Assembly (NCBI GenBank): GCA_902539195.1
Contig: CACBHZ010000001.1
Span: 38,655 to 102,654, forward strand
Length of the DNA: 64,000 bases
Origin: an uncultured Pelagibacteraceae bacterium
GTDB taxonomy: Bacteria > Pseudomonadota > Alphaproteobacteria > Pelagibacterales > Pelagibacteraceae
Reading direction: 5' to 3'
The notes under the pieces are model-generated. The model made no database searches, was not told where the DNA came from, and was given only the letters and a program-made list of their open reading frames with translations. The translations under genes and the position numbers were made by a program. How positions within the stretch are numbered: position 1 is the stretch's first letter; each line of letters begins with the position of its first letter. Positions 1 through 8,045 of this stretch are shown one piece after another.

Positions 1-895
1 ATTTGTTTTGATTAGCTACTTTAGCACCCTTTTTTATAGGTCTTATTTTTAAATTTGGTCTGACTTTTTTTGTGCCCTCAGCAACAACTTTGTCACCAAC
101 TTTTAGACCATTTAAAACTTCAACAAAACCAAGGTATCTATCGCCAGTATCAATATTTGTTTTTAATACTTTATTTTTTTCATCAACTTTATAGATAAAT
201 ATATTATCACCTTCCACTATTGTGCTGGTATCCGGGATACTTAAGCTTTCTCTTGTATCATATTTTATTGAAATTTCTAAAAACGAGCCAGGCAAAATTT
301 CACCAGATGTATTATCCATTTTTATCCTTGTTGGTAATGATCTAGTATCCTCACTAATTCGGCTAGCTAACGAGTCAACTTCACCTTTATAGGTTTTATC
401 TTTGTATCCAGAAAATTTTATATCAACAGGTAAACCAACCTTAATAAATGGTACAAACATTTCAGGTATATCTACATCACAATAGATAATACTGGTATTT
501 TCGAGATTAATTAAGATTGAAGATTTTGAAACTTCGATGTCTTCTGAAAATTCTCTTTTTCCAATTGTTCCATCAAACTGAGCAGTAATTTTTCTATTTT
601 TAAGTTCTGCAATTACATCACCTTTTTTTACTTTTTGATTAAAGTTGATAGGTTTAAGTATTTCATACTTCTCAATTTTATAGGATTGTGTTTTAAATGG
701 TCTTGCTGTTCCGTATGTGCTTATTAAATTTTCAAAAACTCTATTTTCAGCTGCAGTAACAATTATTCCTGGAGGTGGTCTTTTACTAAATTTCTTCTTA
801 AAATGATTTCCAATCATTGTTCTACCAACAATCACTGTAGCTATAATTAAAAAGAAAATTATTATTATGCTTGTAATTTTTGTTGATCTTTTCAT
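1..895 (-). CDS. HlyD/AcrA-type efflux periplasmic adaptor subunit (partial, 3' end outside window)
   Basis: This frame opens with ATG at 893-895 on the minus strand and runs off the left edge after about 298 codons. One hydrophobic N-terminal segment (about residues 6-25) would anchor it in the inner membrane. It is followed by a barrel-sandwich/lipoyl-like region (about 65-135) with little coiled coil, then beta-barrel segments containing LPGSFLEISIKY and GDKVVAEGTKKVRP, which are typical of RND membrane-fusion proteins. Such adaptors link an inner-membrane pump to an outer-membrane channel. The pump gene would lie to the left, outside the window. The start lies 3 bases after the sseA stop, so it is probably the third gene of an msrA-sseA-adaptor transcript. 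The substrate cannot be told. Confidence 0.82.
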   Translation of the reverse strand, partial: MKRSTKITSIIIIFFLIIATVIVGRTMIGNHFKKKFSKRPPPGIIVTAAENRVFENLISTYGTARPFKTQSYKIEKYEILKPINFNQKVKKGDVIAELKNRKITAQFDGTIGKREFSEDIEVSKSSILINLENTSIIYCDVDIPEMFVPFIKVGLPVDIKFSGYKDKTYKGEVDSLASRISEDTRSLPTRIKMDNTSGEILPGSFLEISIKYDTRESLSIPDTSTIVEGDNIFIYKVDEKNKVLKTNIDTGDRYLGFVEVLNGLKVGDKVVAEGTKKVRPNLKIRPIKKGAKVANQNK

Positions 896-898
896 ATT

Positions 899-1711
899 TT
901 ATATTTTACCATATTCAGCCCATGAACCATCATAAATGACTGGAAGATACTTATTATTTACTTGAGAATATGCAAGTGCCAAAACACATGCTGTGATCCC
1001 AGAACCGCACGAAAACACTACATTTACTGTGTCATTTAAAGATAAATCTCTAAAATAAGAAGAAATTTCAGATTTACTTTTAAAAGTAAAATCGTCATTG
1101 ATAAGGGTTTTAAACGGTAAGCAAATTGAATTAGGTATTGAACCACTTCTTACATTTCTTCTTGGGTCTGGAGTTGTGCCATTAAAACGATCTTTGCTTC
1201 TCGCATCAACTAAATCAAATTTTTTTTTAATTATATTTTGGTCAATCTGATCTTTGCTCTTAACCATTCCATTATTTTCTTTTGCTTTATAGCTAGTTGT
1301 TTGAATAATTATATTATTAGTAGAAGTTATTCTTTTTTCTTTTTTCCATTTATTAAATCCTCCATCTAAAACATGTACTTTCTTTTTATCATGGCCAAAG
1401 TAAATTAAATTAAACCATACTCTACAAGCACTTAAAACATCAGAATTATCATAAATCACAATTTCGTCTTCGTTAGATATGCCCATAGATGATAGTATAT
1501 TTTCCCACGAACTAATGTCTGTTAACATATGTGGTAAGTCGGTTGATTTATTACAATTTTTGTCGATATCAAAAAAAATTGCATTTGGTATATGCTCTTT
1601 ATTAAACTCTTCTTTACCACTTCTATTTGCTGCAGGCATATGCCAAGAGCCATCAATTATTTTTACATTTAAGAGATTATTTTCTAGCCACTCAGTTGAT
1701 ATAAGTGACAT
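899..1711 (-). CDS. sseA: thiosulfate/3-mercaptopyruvate sulfurtransferase
   Basis: The 270-residue protein has two rhodanese domains, the normal size for the family. The C-terminal domain carries the active loop CGSGITA, with the catalytic cysteine near residue 235. The CG(S/T)G(I/V)TA form is typical of 3-mercaptopyruvate sulfurtransferases rather than thiosulfate rhodaneses. The N-terminal domain keeps DNSDVLSACRVWF, a non-catalytic loop. The enzyme transfers sulfane sulfur to a thiol or cyanide acceptor in the cytoplasm. Its ATG overlaps the msrA stop by one base (TAATG), so the two are translationally coupled and together suggest sulfur and redox maintenance. Which donor is used in vivo cannot be decided from sequence. 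Confidence 0.9.
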   Translation of the reverse strand: MSLISTEWLENNLLNVKIIDGSWHMPAANRSGKEEFNKEHIPNAIFFDIDKNCNKSTDLPHMLTDISSWENILSSMGISNEDEIVIYDNSDVLSACRVWFNLIYFGHDKKKVHVLDGGFNKWKKEKRITSTNNIIIQTTSYKAKENNGMVKSKDQIDQNIIKKKFDLVDARSKDRFNGTTPDPRRNVRSGSIPNSICLPFKTLINDDFTFKSKSEISSYFRDLSLNDTVNVVFSCGSGITACVLALAYSQVNNKYLPVIYDGSWAEYGKI

Positions 1712-2157
1712 TAGAAACTTTTTTCCAAATATTTCTGATGATAATCTTCGGCTTTGTTATAATTTTTTGATTTTGATATTTTGGTAACGATTTTACCCTT
1801 AAATTTTTCATTAATTTCTTTCAATACTTTGTTAGCGATTTTATTTTGATTTTCATCATGAACAAATATTTCACTTCTATACTGAGTACCTACATCTGGA
1901 CCTTGCCGGTTTAAAGTAGTTGGATCATGAAATTCAAAAAAGTTTCTTATTATTTCCTCATAAGAAATTTTAGTATTGTCAAATTCAACTTTAACTACTT
2001 CTGCGTGATTGGTGTCACCATAACATACTTCTTTATAAGATGTCTTCTCAGTATTACCTCCACAATATCCAACCTCTGTATTTATTACTCCATCTAACTT
2101 GCTAAATTTTATTTCGGGTCCCCAAAAACATCCAAGTGCTAAAGTTGCTATTTCCAT
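1711..2157 (-). CDS. msrA: peptide-methionine (S)-S-oxide reductase MsrA
   Basis: MsrA reduces methionine-S-sulfoxide in proteins. The catalytic GCFWG motif is at residues 9-13 (Cys10), followed by GYCGG and, near the C terminus, EDYHQKYL. All are family signatures. At 148 residues it is a minimal version. The usual C-terminal resolving cysteines are absent: the protein ends just after EDYHQKYL, and the only other cysteines are in GYCGG and EVCYGD. Recycling must therefore use an internal cysteine or an external thiol. It is the first gene of the msrA-sseA-adaptor unit. A divergent transporter gene starts 34 bases away, so the promoters must lie in that short gap or inside coding sequence. 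Confidence 0.94.
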   Translation of the reverse strand: MEIATLALGCFWGPEIKFSKLDGVINTEVGYCGGNTEKTSYKEVCYGDTNHAEVVKVEFDNTKISYEEIIRNFFEFHDPTTLNRQGPDVGTQYRSEIFVHDENQNKIANKVLKEINEKFKGKIVTKISKSKNYNKAEDYHQKYLEKSF

Positions 2158-2191
2158 TGCTAAAAATTTTAATTAATCTAAAGTTATTATC

Positions 2192-3073
2192 ATGCTTTCC
2201 AAAAATCAATTAGGCTTTTTTTACATGTTTTTATCAATATGTGCCTTTTCATTTATGGATGTAATAGTCAAGTGGTCATCAGATTATCCAATTGGACAGG
2301 TAATGTTCTTTAGAGGTCTATTTGGTATTTTGCCAATAATTTTTCTAGTTCCTAAGACAAGATTTAGAGATTTTTACAAAACAAATAGACCAGGATTACA
2401 TTTAATAAGATGTTGTTCAGGACTGATAGCTTTAGCTGCAATATTTTTGGCACTAAGAAACCTACCACTTGCAACAGTGACAAGTATTTCATTTGCTGCA
2501 CCTATATTTACAACTTTGCTATCAATATTTTTACTAAGTGAGAAAGTAGGAGTATATAGATGGGCCGCAGTATTTGTTGGTTTTATTGGTGTTTTAGTAA
2601 TTACCCAACCAGGATTTTCTAGCTTAAATATTTATTATTTATTTCCAATAATCTTTTGTATTGGAATGTCTTACGTTGCAATTACAATTCGAAAACTTTC
2701 ATCCACAGAACCAGTCTGGTTGATCTCATTCTTTTTTTCTTTTGCAATTACAATTGTTGGAGTTTTATCAATACCATTTGGATGGATCATGCCAACTTTT
2801 AATGATTTCTTACTATTATGTACAATTGGCTTGTTGGGAGGAACAGCTAATTTATTATTAAGTCAATCATATAAATTATCCGAGGTTTCTCTGGTTACAC
2901 CTCTTAAATATTTAGGATTAATATTTGCAATATCTTTTGGATATTTTATTTGGGATGAAATTCCCACAATTAAAACATTGATGGGTGCTTCACTGGTAAT
3001 AATATCATCAATCATTATATTTCGAAGAGAAATATATTTAAATAAACAAGTAACGGTAAGTAGAAATGAGTAA
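2192..3073 (+). CDS. EamA-family (DMT superfamily) transporter
   Basis: The 293-residue integral membrane protein has about ten hydrophobic helices arranged as two EamA repeats. The first repeat shows FSFMDVIVKW and RGLFGILPIIF, the second a helix ending GLLGGTANLLLSQSYK. This layout is standard for the drug/metabolite transporter superfamily, which exports or imports amino acids, nucleobases or other small metabolites. The substrate cannot be inferred. The end overlaps the following glycosylase gene by 8 bases, so the two are probably co-transcribed, although a functional link is not obvious. The ATG at 2192 is the first in frame and has no strong ribosome binding site. Confidence 0.87.
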   Translation: MLSKNQLGFFYMFLSICAFSFMDVIVKWSSDYPIGQVMFFRGLFGILPIIFLVPKTRFRDFYKTNRPGLHLIRCCSGLIALAAIFLALRNLPLATVTSISFAAPIFTTLLSIFLLSEKVGVYRWAAVFVGFIGVLVITQPGFSSLNIYYLFPIIFCIGMSYVAITIRKLSSTEPVWLISFFFSFAITIVGVLSIPFGWIMPTFNDFLLLCTIGLLGGTANLLLSQSYKLSEVSLVTPLKYLGLIFAISFGYFIWDEIPTIKTLMGASLVIISSIIIFRREIYLNKQVTVSRNE

Positions 3074-3692
3074 GGCACCGACATATTGGAAAAAAGCTAG
3101 AACATATCTTTCAAAAAAAGATAGTATTATGAGATCATTGATTAAAAAATATAAAGATAATAATTTAACTACTAGAAAAGATGTCTTTTATTCTTTATGT
3201 AAAAGTATAATAGGACAACAAATAAGTGTTGCTGCCGCAGACTCTGTCTTCAAAAAATTTGAATTGGCATGTAAAAAAAAAATTAATCCAAAAATTGTTT
3301 CAAAGCTTAAAACATCACAACTTAAAAAATGCGGTCTTAGTCGTCAAAAAATAAGGGGTATCTTGGAAATGTCTCAAAAATTTAAAGATAAAAGTTTTAA
3401 TCCAAGATTAATTTCGAAAATGAGCGATGAAGAAGCAATTGTATACCTATCAACTTTAAGACAAATTGGAAGATGGTCAGCAGAGATGATTTTGTTATTT
3501 ACTTATAATAGGTCTAATATCTGGCCAGTTCAGGATATTGGGTTATTAAGAGCAATATCAAACAACTATAAAAAAAAATATTTTCCACCTGAAATTTTTG
3601 TAAAAAAGCTTCAAAAAAGATTTTCTCCATACTGCTCTGTTGCCACTTGGTATTTGTGGCGTTCAATTGATGACGATACTATTCAGTATTAG
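3066..3692 (+). CDS. DNA-3-methyladenine glycosylase II (AlkA-like, HhH-GPD)
   Basis: The 208-residue protein has the HhH-GPD base-excision fold. IIGQQIS starts the core helices, the helix-hairpin-helix lies around LRQIGRWSAEM, and the catalytic aspartate is in PVQDIG at about residue 157. There is no iron-sulfur cluster motif at the C terminus, which points away from EndoIII and MutY and toward the AlkA/MAG group that removes alkylated purines. It is shorter than E. coli AlkA because that protein's N-terminal domain is missing, as in many bacterial homologues. Its start lies inside the end of the transporter gene. Its last 14 bases overlap the end of the convergent DUF1330 gene. Confidence 0.87.
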   Translation: MSKAPTYWKKARTYLSKKDSIMRSLIKKYKDNNLTTRKDVFYSLCKSIIGQQISVAAADSVFKKFELACKKKINPKIVSKLKTSQLKKCGLSRQKIRGILEMSQKFKDKSFNPRLISKMSDEEAIVYLSTLRQIGRWSAEMILLFTYNRSNIWPVQDIGLLRAISNNYKKKYFPPEIFVKKLQKRFSPYCSVATWYLWRSIDDDTIQY

Positions 3693-3975
3693 CACCCTCC
3701 ACAATAAACATATGTCTTTTTGTAGTTTGTTCTGCATAAGACCAAGCTTTTAAATAATCTTCTGAGTCATGACAAGATATGGCCATGTCATAACTGGGAA
3801 ATTCCCAAATGACGGTCCTTAATATTTTGTCACCACTATAATATTTTAGTTTGCCTCCTCTAACTACAGGAGTACCACCAAATTTTTTTATAACTGGTAT
3901 TGCATTTTCACCATATTTTTTTAGGTTATCTTGATCTGAAATCTCTGTATACAAACTCACCCAATATGCCTTCAT
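3679..3975 (-). CDS. DUF1330 family protein (paralogue 2)
   Basis: This 98-residue protein is of the dimeric alpha/beta ferredoxin-like type annotated as DUF1330. It opens with MKAYWVSLYTEISD, has a central basic strand GGKLKYYSGD and ends in an HMFIVEGANTE segment. It resembles the adjacent upstream gene along its whole length (shared YW..YTEI/YSEI opening, central glycine-rich strand, EFP then a DSE.Y helix, closing R.HM), so the two look like a tandem duplication. A clear ribosome binding site (AAAAGGGG) precedes the ATG. No biochemical function is established for the family that I could assign here. Confidence 0.82.
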   Translation of the reverse strand: MKAYWVSLYTEISDQDNLKKYGENAIPVIKKFGGTPVVRGGKLKYYSGDKILRTVIWEFPSYDMAISCHDSEDYLKAWSYAEQTTKRHMFIVEGANTE

Positions 3976-3993
3976 ATTTGCCCCTTTTCTAAG

Positions 3994-4284
3994 TTATTCC
4001 ATTCCTTCAAATATCATATGTTCTCTAATTACATTATCTTTAAGATATGTTCTTGCCTCAACATATTCTTCAGAGTCGTAGCATTTTTTTGCAGTTTCCA
4101 CGTCTGGGAACTCTGCAAGTGCTATTCTAACCATTTCTCTACCCTCAAGTGCAATATTATTAGCACTTCGAGCTAAAATTTTTCCAGAATGTTTTAATAC
4201 AGCTTCCTTTGCTTTATCTGCATATTTTTTCATTCTTTCAGGGTCTTTAATTTCACTGTAAGTTGCAATCCAGTAACCTTTCAT
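3994..4284 (-). CDS. DUF1330 family protein (paralogue 1)
   Basis: This 96-residue protein is of the DUF1330 type and is the first of two tandem copies. It has the family layout: MKGYWIATYSEIKD first strand, a helix ending AKEAVLKHSGKILARS, a strand around EGREMVRIALAEFP, then the helix DVETAKKCYDSEEYVEA. The start is supported by a good ribosome binding site (AAAAGGAG) a few bases upstream. The second copy follows after 18 bases with its own ribosome binding site, so they form a two-gene operon. The function is unknown. The duplication suggests either a heterodimer or a dosage role. Confidence 0.82.
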   Translation of the reverse strand: MKGYWIATYSEIKDPERMKKYADKAKEAVLKHSGKILARSANNIALEGREMVRIALAEFPDVETAKKCYDSEEYVEARTYLKDNVIREHMIFEGME

Positions 4285-4311
4285 AATTCTCCTTTTTAAT
4301 TTTTTTTTTTT

Positions 4312-4848
4312 ATGTTACCAAATTTTATGGCAGAAAAATTAATAATCAATTATGAAGATTATAAATTAGCAGTTGAAAAGTTAGCTCTTACAATTGAAAA
4401 AAATTACAAACCATCTGTTTTAGTTGGAATAATGAGGGGTGCAGCACCTATAATTGATATGCTATCAAGAATATTTAAATTGCCCACTGCTTATGTTGTT
4501 ATTCAAAGTTATTCTGGAGAAACTGTAGAAAATAAACAGGGCGAACTTATTTTTGCAAGAGACATAAGCTCAATAGCTAAAAATGAAGACTTTAAAAATG
4601 TTTTATTAGTTGATGATTTATCTGATACTGGACTTACATTAAATGAAAGTATTAAATGGTTAAAAAATTATGCTCCAGTGAAAAACCATATTCAAGAAAT
4701 AAAAACAGCTTGTCTTTGGAAAAAAAAATCCTCTTCTTTTAATCCAGATTTTTGTCCAATTTTACTAGATGGGGATCCTTGGATAGTTCAACCTTCAGAA
4801 TATTATGATGAAATAGATATTAATGGTTTAAAGAAAAAACATTCATAA
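4312..4848 (+). CDS. purine-type phosphoribosyltransferase (xanthine/hypoxanthine-like)
   Basis: The type I phosphoribosyltransferase fold is visible: VLVGIMRGAAPIIDML forms the first loop, and the PRPP-binding motif NVLLVDDLSDTGLT lies around residue 100. The closing segment contains DGDPWIVQPSEY, which is typical of xanthine/hypoxanthine-type purine salvage enzymes. These enzymes attach ribose-5-phosphate from PRPP to a purine base. The gene faces a complete BMP-type nucleoside importer across a shared terminator, which fits a purine uptake and salvage role, but the base used is inferred. Two starts are possible, ATG 4312 and ATG 4327 (MAEKLII). The second gives a more typical N terminus. 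Confidence 0.8.
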   Translation: MLPNFMAEKLIINYEDYKLAVEKLALTIEKNYKPSVLVGIMRGAAPIIDMLSRIFKLPTAYVVIQSYSGETVENKQGELIFARDISSIAKNEDFKNVLLVDDLSDTGLTLNESIKWLKNYAPVKNHIQEIKTACLWKKKSSSFNPDFCPILLDGDPWIVQPSEYYDEIDINGLKKKHS

Positions 4849-4850
4849 AA

Positions 4851-4880
4851 AAAAGGCCAACTATATAAGTTGGCCTTTTT
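4851..4880. terminator. bidirectional intrinsic terminator
   Basis: There is a perfect 8-bp stem GGCCAACT / AGTTGGCC around a 5-base ATATA loop, extended by A:T pairs and flanked by an A-run on the left and T-run on the right. It therefore has a U-tract on both strands. It sits between the convergent phosphoribosyltransferase and substrate-binding-protein genes and would stop both transcripts. Confidence 0.9.
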
Positions 4881-4896
4881 AATTTTTTTTTAAAAA

Positions 4897-5961
4897 TTAT
4901 TTTGGAATATCTCCTTCAACACCTTTTACATAAACACTCATTCCAGCTAACATTCCATCATCAGCAACTTTCCCTTCTGCTACTAATATATTACCTTTTT
5001 GGTCATATATAGGACCTGTGAACGAATGAACTTTTCCTGATGCTAGATCTTTTTGAAGCTGCTCTACTTCTTTAACTAAGTCAGCACCCATTGCAGAATT
5101 ATATGGTCCCATAGCAACCATACCTTCCTTTAATCCATGCCATGTATCTTGTTGATTCCATTTACCATCTCTTGCAGCAATTGCTCTTTCAACATAATAT
5201 GGTGCCCAATCATCAATAATTGAAGTCAAGATTGATTTAGGAGCAAATCTCTGCATGTCACTTGCTTGACCAAATGACCAAACACCTGCTTTCTCTGCTG
5301 TTTGAACTGGTGCTGTACTATCTGTATGTTGCATAATTACATCTGCACCTTGATCGATTAAAGCTTGCGCTGCTTCAGCTTCTTTACCTGGATCATACCA
5401 AGTAAATACCCATACAATTTTAGTTTTAATATTTGGATTGACTTTTTGTGCAGCAAGAGTCATTGCATTAATTCCTCTTATTACTTCAGGAATTGGAAAA
5501 GATGCAATATAGCCAATCGTGTTAGTTTTGGTCATTTTTCCAGCAATATGGCCTAAAAGAGTTCTTCCTTCGTAAAATCTTGCAGAATAGGTAGAAACAT
5601 TTGAGTGCTCTCTTTTATAACCTGTTGCGTGTTCAAATTTTACGTTTGGAAAATCTTTTGCAACTTTGTTAGTTGGATCCATATATCCAAAACTAGTTGT
5701 AAAAATTAAGTCGTGACCAGATTGAGCCAGTTGTCTTATCACTCTTTCTGCATCAGCACCTTCTGGAACACTTTCAACAAATGTTGTTTTTATTCCAGCT
5801 GCCTCTACAGCGTTTCTACCTTCGTGATGTTGAAATGTCCATCCATGGTCACCAGTTGGACCAACATAAACAAAACCAACTTTAAAATCCGCATTTGAGT
5901 TTACACTAAACCCAAGTAGAAAAATTGCAGAAATTAAATATCTAAAAAAGTTTTTATACAT
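4897..5961 (-). CDS. BMP-family ABC transporter substrate-binding protein (nucleoside/purine)
   Basis: This is the periplasmic binding protein of the BmpA/PnrA family. I place the start at ATG 5961: a strong ribosome binding site (AGAGGGGA) lies just upstream, and residues 1-24 then form a clean signal peptide (MYKNFFRYLI...) cut near NSNA/DFKVGF. A longer frame to a TTG at 6009 exists but would bury the signal peptide. There is no lipobox cysteine, so the protein should be a soluble periplasmic binder, as expected in a diderm. The mature part begins KVGFVYVGPTGDHGW and contains the family stretches GADVIMQHTDS and VWSFGQASDM. It is the last gene of the ATPase-permease-permease-binding protein operon, 88 bases after the permease, and is followed by a strong terminator. 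Confidence 0.92.
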   Translation of the reverse strand: MYKNFFRYLISAIFLLGFSVNSNADFKVGFVYVGPTGDHGWTFQHHEGRNAVEAAGIKTTFVESVPEGADAERVIRQLAQSGHDLIFTTSFGYMDPTNKVAKDFPNVKFEHATGYKREHSNVSTYSARFYEGRTLLGHIAGKMTKTNTIGYIASFPIPEVIRGINAMTLAAQKVNPNIKTKIVWVFTWYDPGKEAEAAQALIDQGADVIMQHTDSTAPVQTAEKAGVWSFGQASDMQRFAPKSILTSIIDDWAPYYVERAIAARDGKWNQQDTWHGLKEGMVAMGPYNSAMGADLVKEVEQLQKDLASGKVHSFTGPIYDQKGNILVAEGKVADDGMLAGMSVYVKGVEGDIPK

Positions 5962-6049
5962 TTTGAATTTCCCCTCTAAATTTTTTTTGTGAAGCCTTAA
6001 GTTAATCAAAATTCATAAAAAAAAAATAATTATTTTCGAATAGCTAACA

Positions 6050-6982
6050 TTACTTTTCCTTATAGAATATTCTTCCTAAGGAGGTAGGAGTATTCAGTTT
6101 TATTTTTCTACTGTCACGAGAGATTACAACTAAAACTATTATTGTCATTAGATAAGGTAATGCACTTAAAAATTGAACTGGTATTCTAAACCCAATTGCT
6201 TGCATATGTAATTGTAGAATTGTAATCCCACCAAAAATTAAAGCACCAATTAAAACTTTTATGGGACTCCAGGTTGCAAATACAACCAAAGCCAAAGCTA
6301 TCCATCCTCTTCCAGCTGTCATATTTTCAATCCACTGTGGAGTGTATATTAAGGATAGATATGCACCTGCCAAGCCACACATAGCTCCTCCATAAAGAAT
6401 ACAACAGTATCTAACTATAATAACATTTATACCTTGATTAGATGCCGAAACAGGCGAATCACCAACAGCTCTAACAACTAAACCTAATTTAGTTTTTTTC
6501 AAAAAATAATTAGTTAAAAATGGTAAAGCAAAAGCAAAATATAATACTATAGAGTGTCCAAATAATATTGGTCCAAAAAATGGAATACTTTCTCTTAAAC
6601 TTGAAAATAAAATTGGAAATTCTTTTCCAGGGATACCAACAAAATTCTTTCCCAACATTGCGGATAAACCAATGCCAAAAATAGTTAATGCCAAACCTGT
6701 TGCAACATGGTTTGTAAGAAGAGATTGCGTTAAAAATCCAAAGATCAGTGAAATTATAACTCCTGAGAACATAGAGCCTACGATTGCTATAAAAAGGTTG
6801 TCTGTTATTACCATTAAAGCAAAACCAGATATTGCTCCGATTATCATCATTCCTTCGACACCTAAATTTAAAACGCCTGATCTTTCAGTAATTAATTCAC
6901 CTGACGCAGCAAGTATTAATGGCACAGATGAAGCCATTATTGATCCTATCAGAATTCCTATAAAACTAATGTCTAAGCTCAT
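6050..6982 (-). CDS. nucleoside-type ABC transporter permease (NupQ-like)
   Basis: The 310-residue integral membrane protein belongs to the branched-chain-amino-acid/ribose permease superfamily, in the short subgroup that pairs with BMP binding proteins. It has about eight hydrophobic helices. The cytoplasmic loop VVRAVGDSPVSASNQGINV contacts the ATPase, and GVLNLGVEGMMIIGAISGF near the N terminus is the classic motif of this permease family. Its start lies inside the last codons of the preceding permease gene (17-base overlap), so synthesis is coupled. With its partner it forms the heterodimeric channel. Purine nucleoside transport is inferred from the family and from the neighbouring salvage enzyme. 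Confidence 0.9.
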   Translation of the reverse strand: MSLDISFIGILIGSIMASSVPLILAASGELITERSGVLNLGVEGMMIIGAISGFALMVITDNLFIAIVGSMFSGVIISLIFGFLTQSLLTNHVATGLALTIFGIGLSAMLGKNFVGIPGKEFPILFSSLRESIPFFGPILFGHSIVLYFAFALPFLTNYFLKKTKLGLVVRAVGDSPVSASNQGINVIIVRYCCILYGGAMCGLAGAYLSLIYTPQWIENMTAGRGWIALALVVFATWSPIKVLIGALIFGGITILQLHMQAIGFRIPVQFLSALPYLMTIIVLVVISRDSRKIKLNTPTSLGRIFYKEK

Positions 6983-8045
6983 TTTTTTTTAAATTTAAAA
7001 TTTTAACTTTGAAAAAAAGCAAATAATCAGATGCGAGCAAAAAAAATAAGATCATACCCTGAAATACTTGGCCAGTATATTTTGGTATTTGTAAAAAAAT
7101 TTGAGCCGTTTCAGCACCGAGGTATGTCAATGCAACAACCAAAGATGCAAAAATTATGCCAAAAGGATTAAGACGACCTAAAAAAGCAACAATAATTGCT
7201 GTAAAACCGTAATCGGGGGATATCATTCTATGCAGTTGTCCAATAGGCCCAGTAATTTCACCAACACCAGCTAATCCCGCACAAGCACCACTAATCATAA
7301 AAACAACCAAAATCATGGTTTTTCCTTTAAACCCAGCATACTTAGCGGTTTTTAGACTTAGACCAGATACTTTAATCTGAAAGCCTAAATAGGTTTTATA
7401 AAGAATAAACCAACTCAGCATAACTGCTGCAAGAGCTAAAAAAATACCAGCATGAATTCTCAAACCCTCAAATAATAATGGCATTCTAGATGAGTCACTA
7501 AATTGTCTTGTTTCAGGAAAATTAAAACCTTCAGGATTACTCCATGGCCCAACTACCAAGTAATCTAAGAGTAGCTTTGAAACGTAAACCAACATAAGAC
7601 TAACTAAAATCTCGTTTGTATTAAAATATGTTTTAAGAATTGCTGGGATAAGTGCAAAGATCATTCCTCCGATTGCTCCAGCAAGTATAACTAAAGGAAG
7701 TATATAAAAACCTTCTTGATTATAAAATAAAAGAGCAACCCCACCTCCTACAATTGCACCAAAAGTTAATTGTCCTTCTGCACCAATATTCCAATTATTA
7801 CTTTTAAAACAAAATGATAAACCAATAGCAATTAAGCAAAGGGGTGTTGCTTTGAGTAACAATTCACTGAGGCCATATAAATTTGAAATTGGAGTTATAA
7901 AGTAAAACTTAAGTGCTTCTATTGGATTAAAACCTAAAATATAAAAAATTATACCACCACCTAAAATTGTAAGTATGATTGCAATAAAAGGAGTAAAAAA
8001 ATATAATGCCATTGGTACATCATTTCTTTTTTCAATTTTAATCAA
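6966..8045 (-). CDS. nucleoside-type ABC transporter permease (NupP-like), TTG start
   Basis: This 359-residue membrane protein is the long permease of the BMP-type importer. It carries NNWNIGAEGQLTFGAIVG, the equivalent of the NLGVEG motif in its partner, and the ATPase-contact loop SGLSLKTAKYAGFKGKT. The start appears to be TTG at 8045, because a near-perfect ribosome binding site (GGAGGAGG) lies 5-6 bases upstream, whereas the first ATG (8012) has none and would cut residues off the N terminus. The TTG overlaps the end of the ATPase gene by 8 bases. Translation is therefore coupled within the operon while a weak start codon may set the subunit ratio. Confidence 0.9.
   Translation of the reverse strand: MIKIEKRNDVPMALYFFTPFIAIILTILGGGIIFYILGFNPIEALKFYFITPISNLYGLSELLLKATPLCLIAIGLSFCFKSNNWNIGAEGQLTFGAIVGGGVALLFYNQEGFYILPLVILAGAIGGMIFALIPAILKTYFNTNEILVSLMLVYVSKLLLDYLVVGPWSNPEGFNFPETRQFSDSSRMPLLFEGLRIHAGIFLALAAVMLSWFILYKTYLGFQIKVSGLSLKTAKYAGFKGKTMILVVFMISGACAGLAGVGEITGPIGQLHRMISPDYGFTAIIVAFLGRLNPFGIIFASLVVALTYLGAETAQIFLQIPKYTGQVFQGMILFFLLASDYLLFFKVKILNLKKNELRH

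Noticed and set aside
6672..6992. Plus-strand open frame of 106 codons opposite the permease genes
   Set aside because: The translation (many Ile, Pro, Lys) mirrors membrane-helix codons on the other strand, and there is no start signal.
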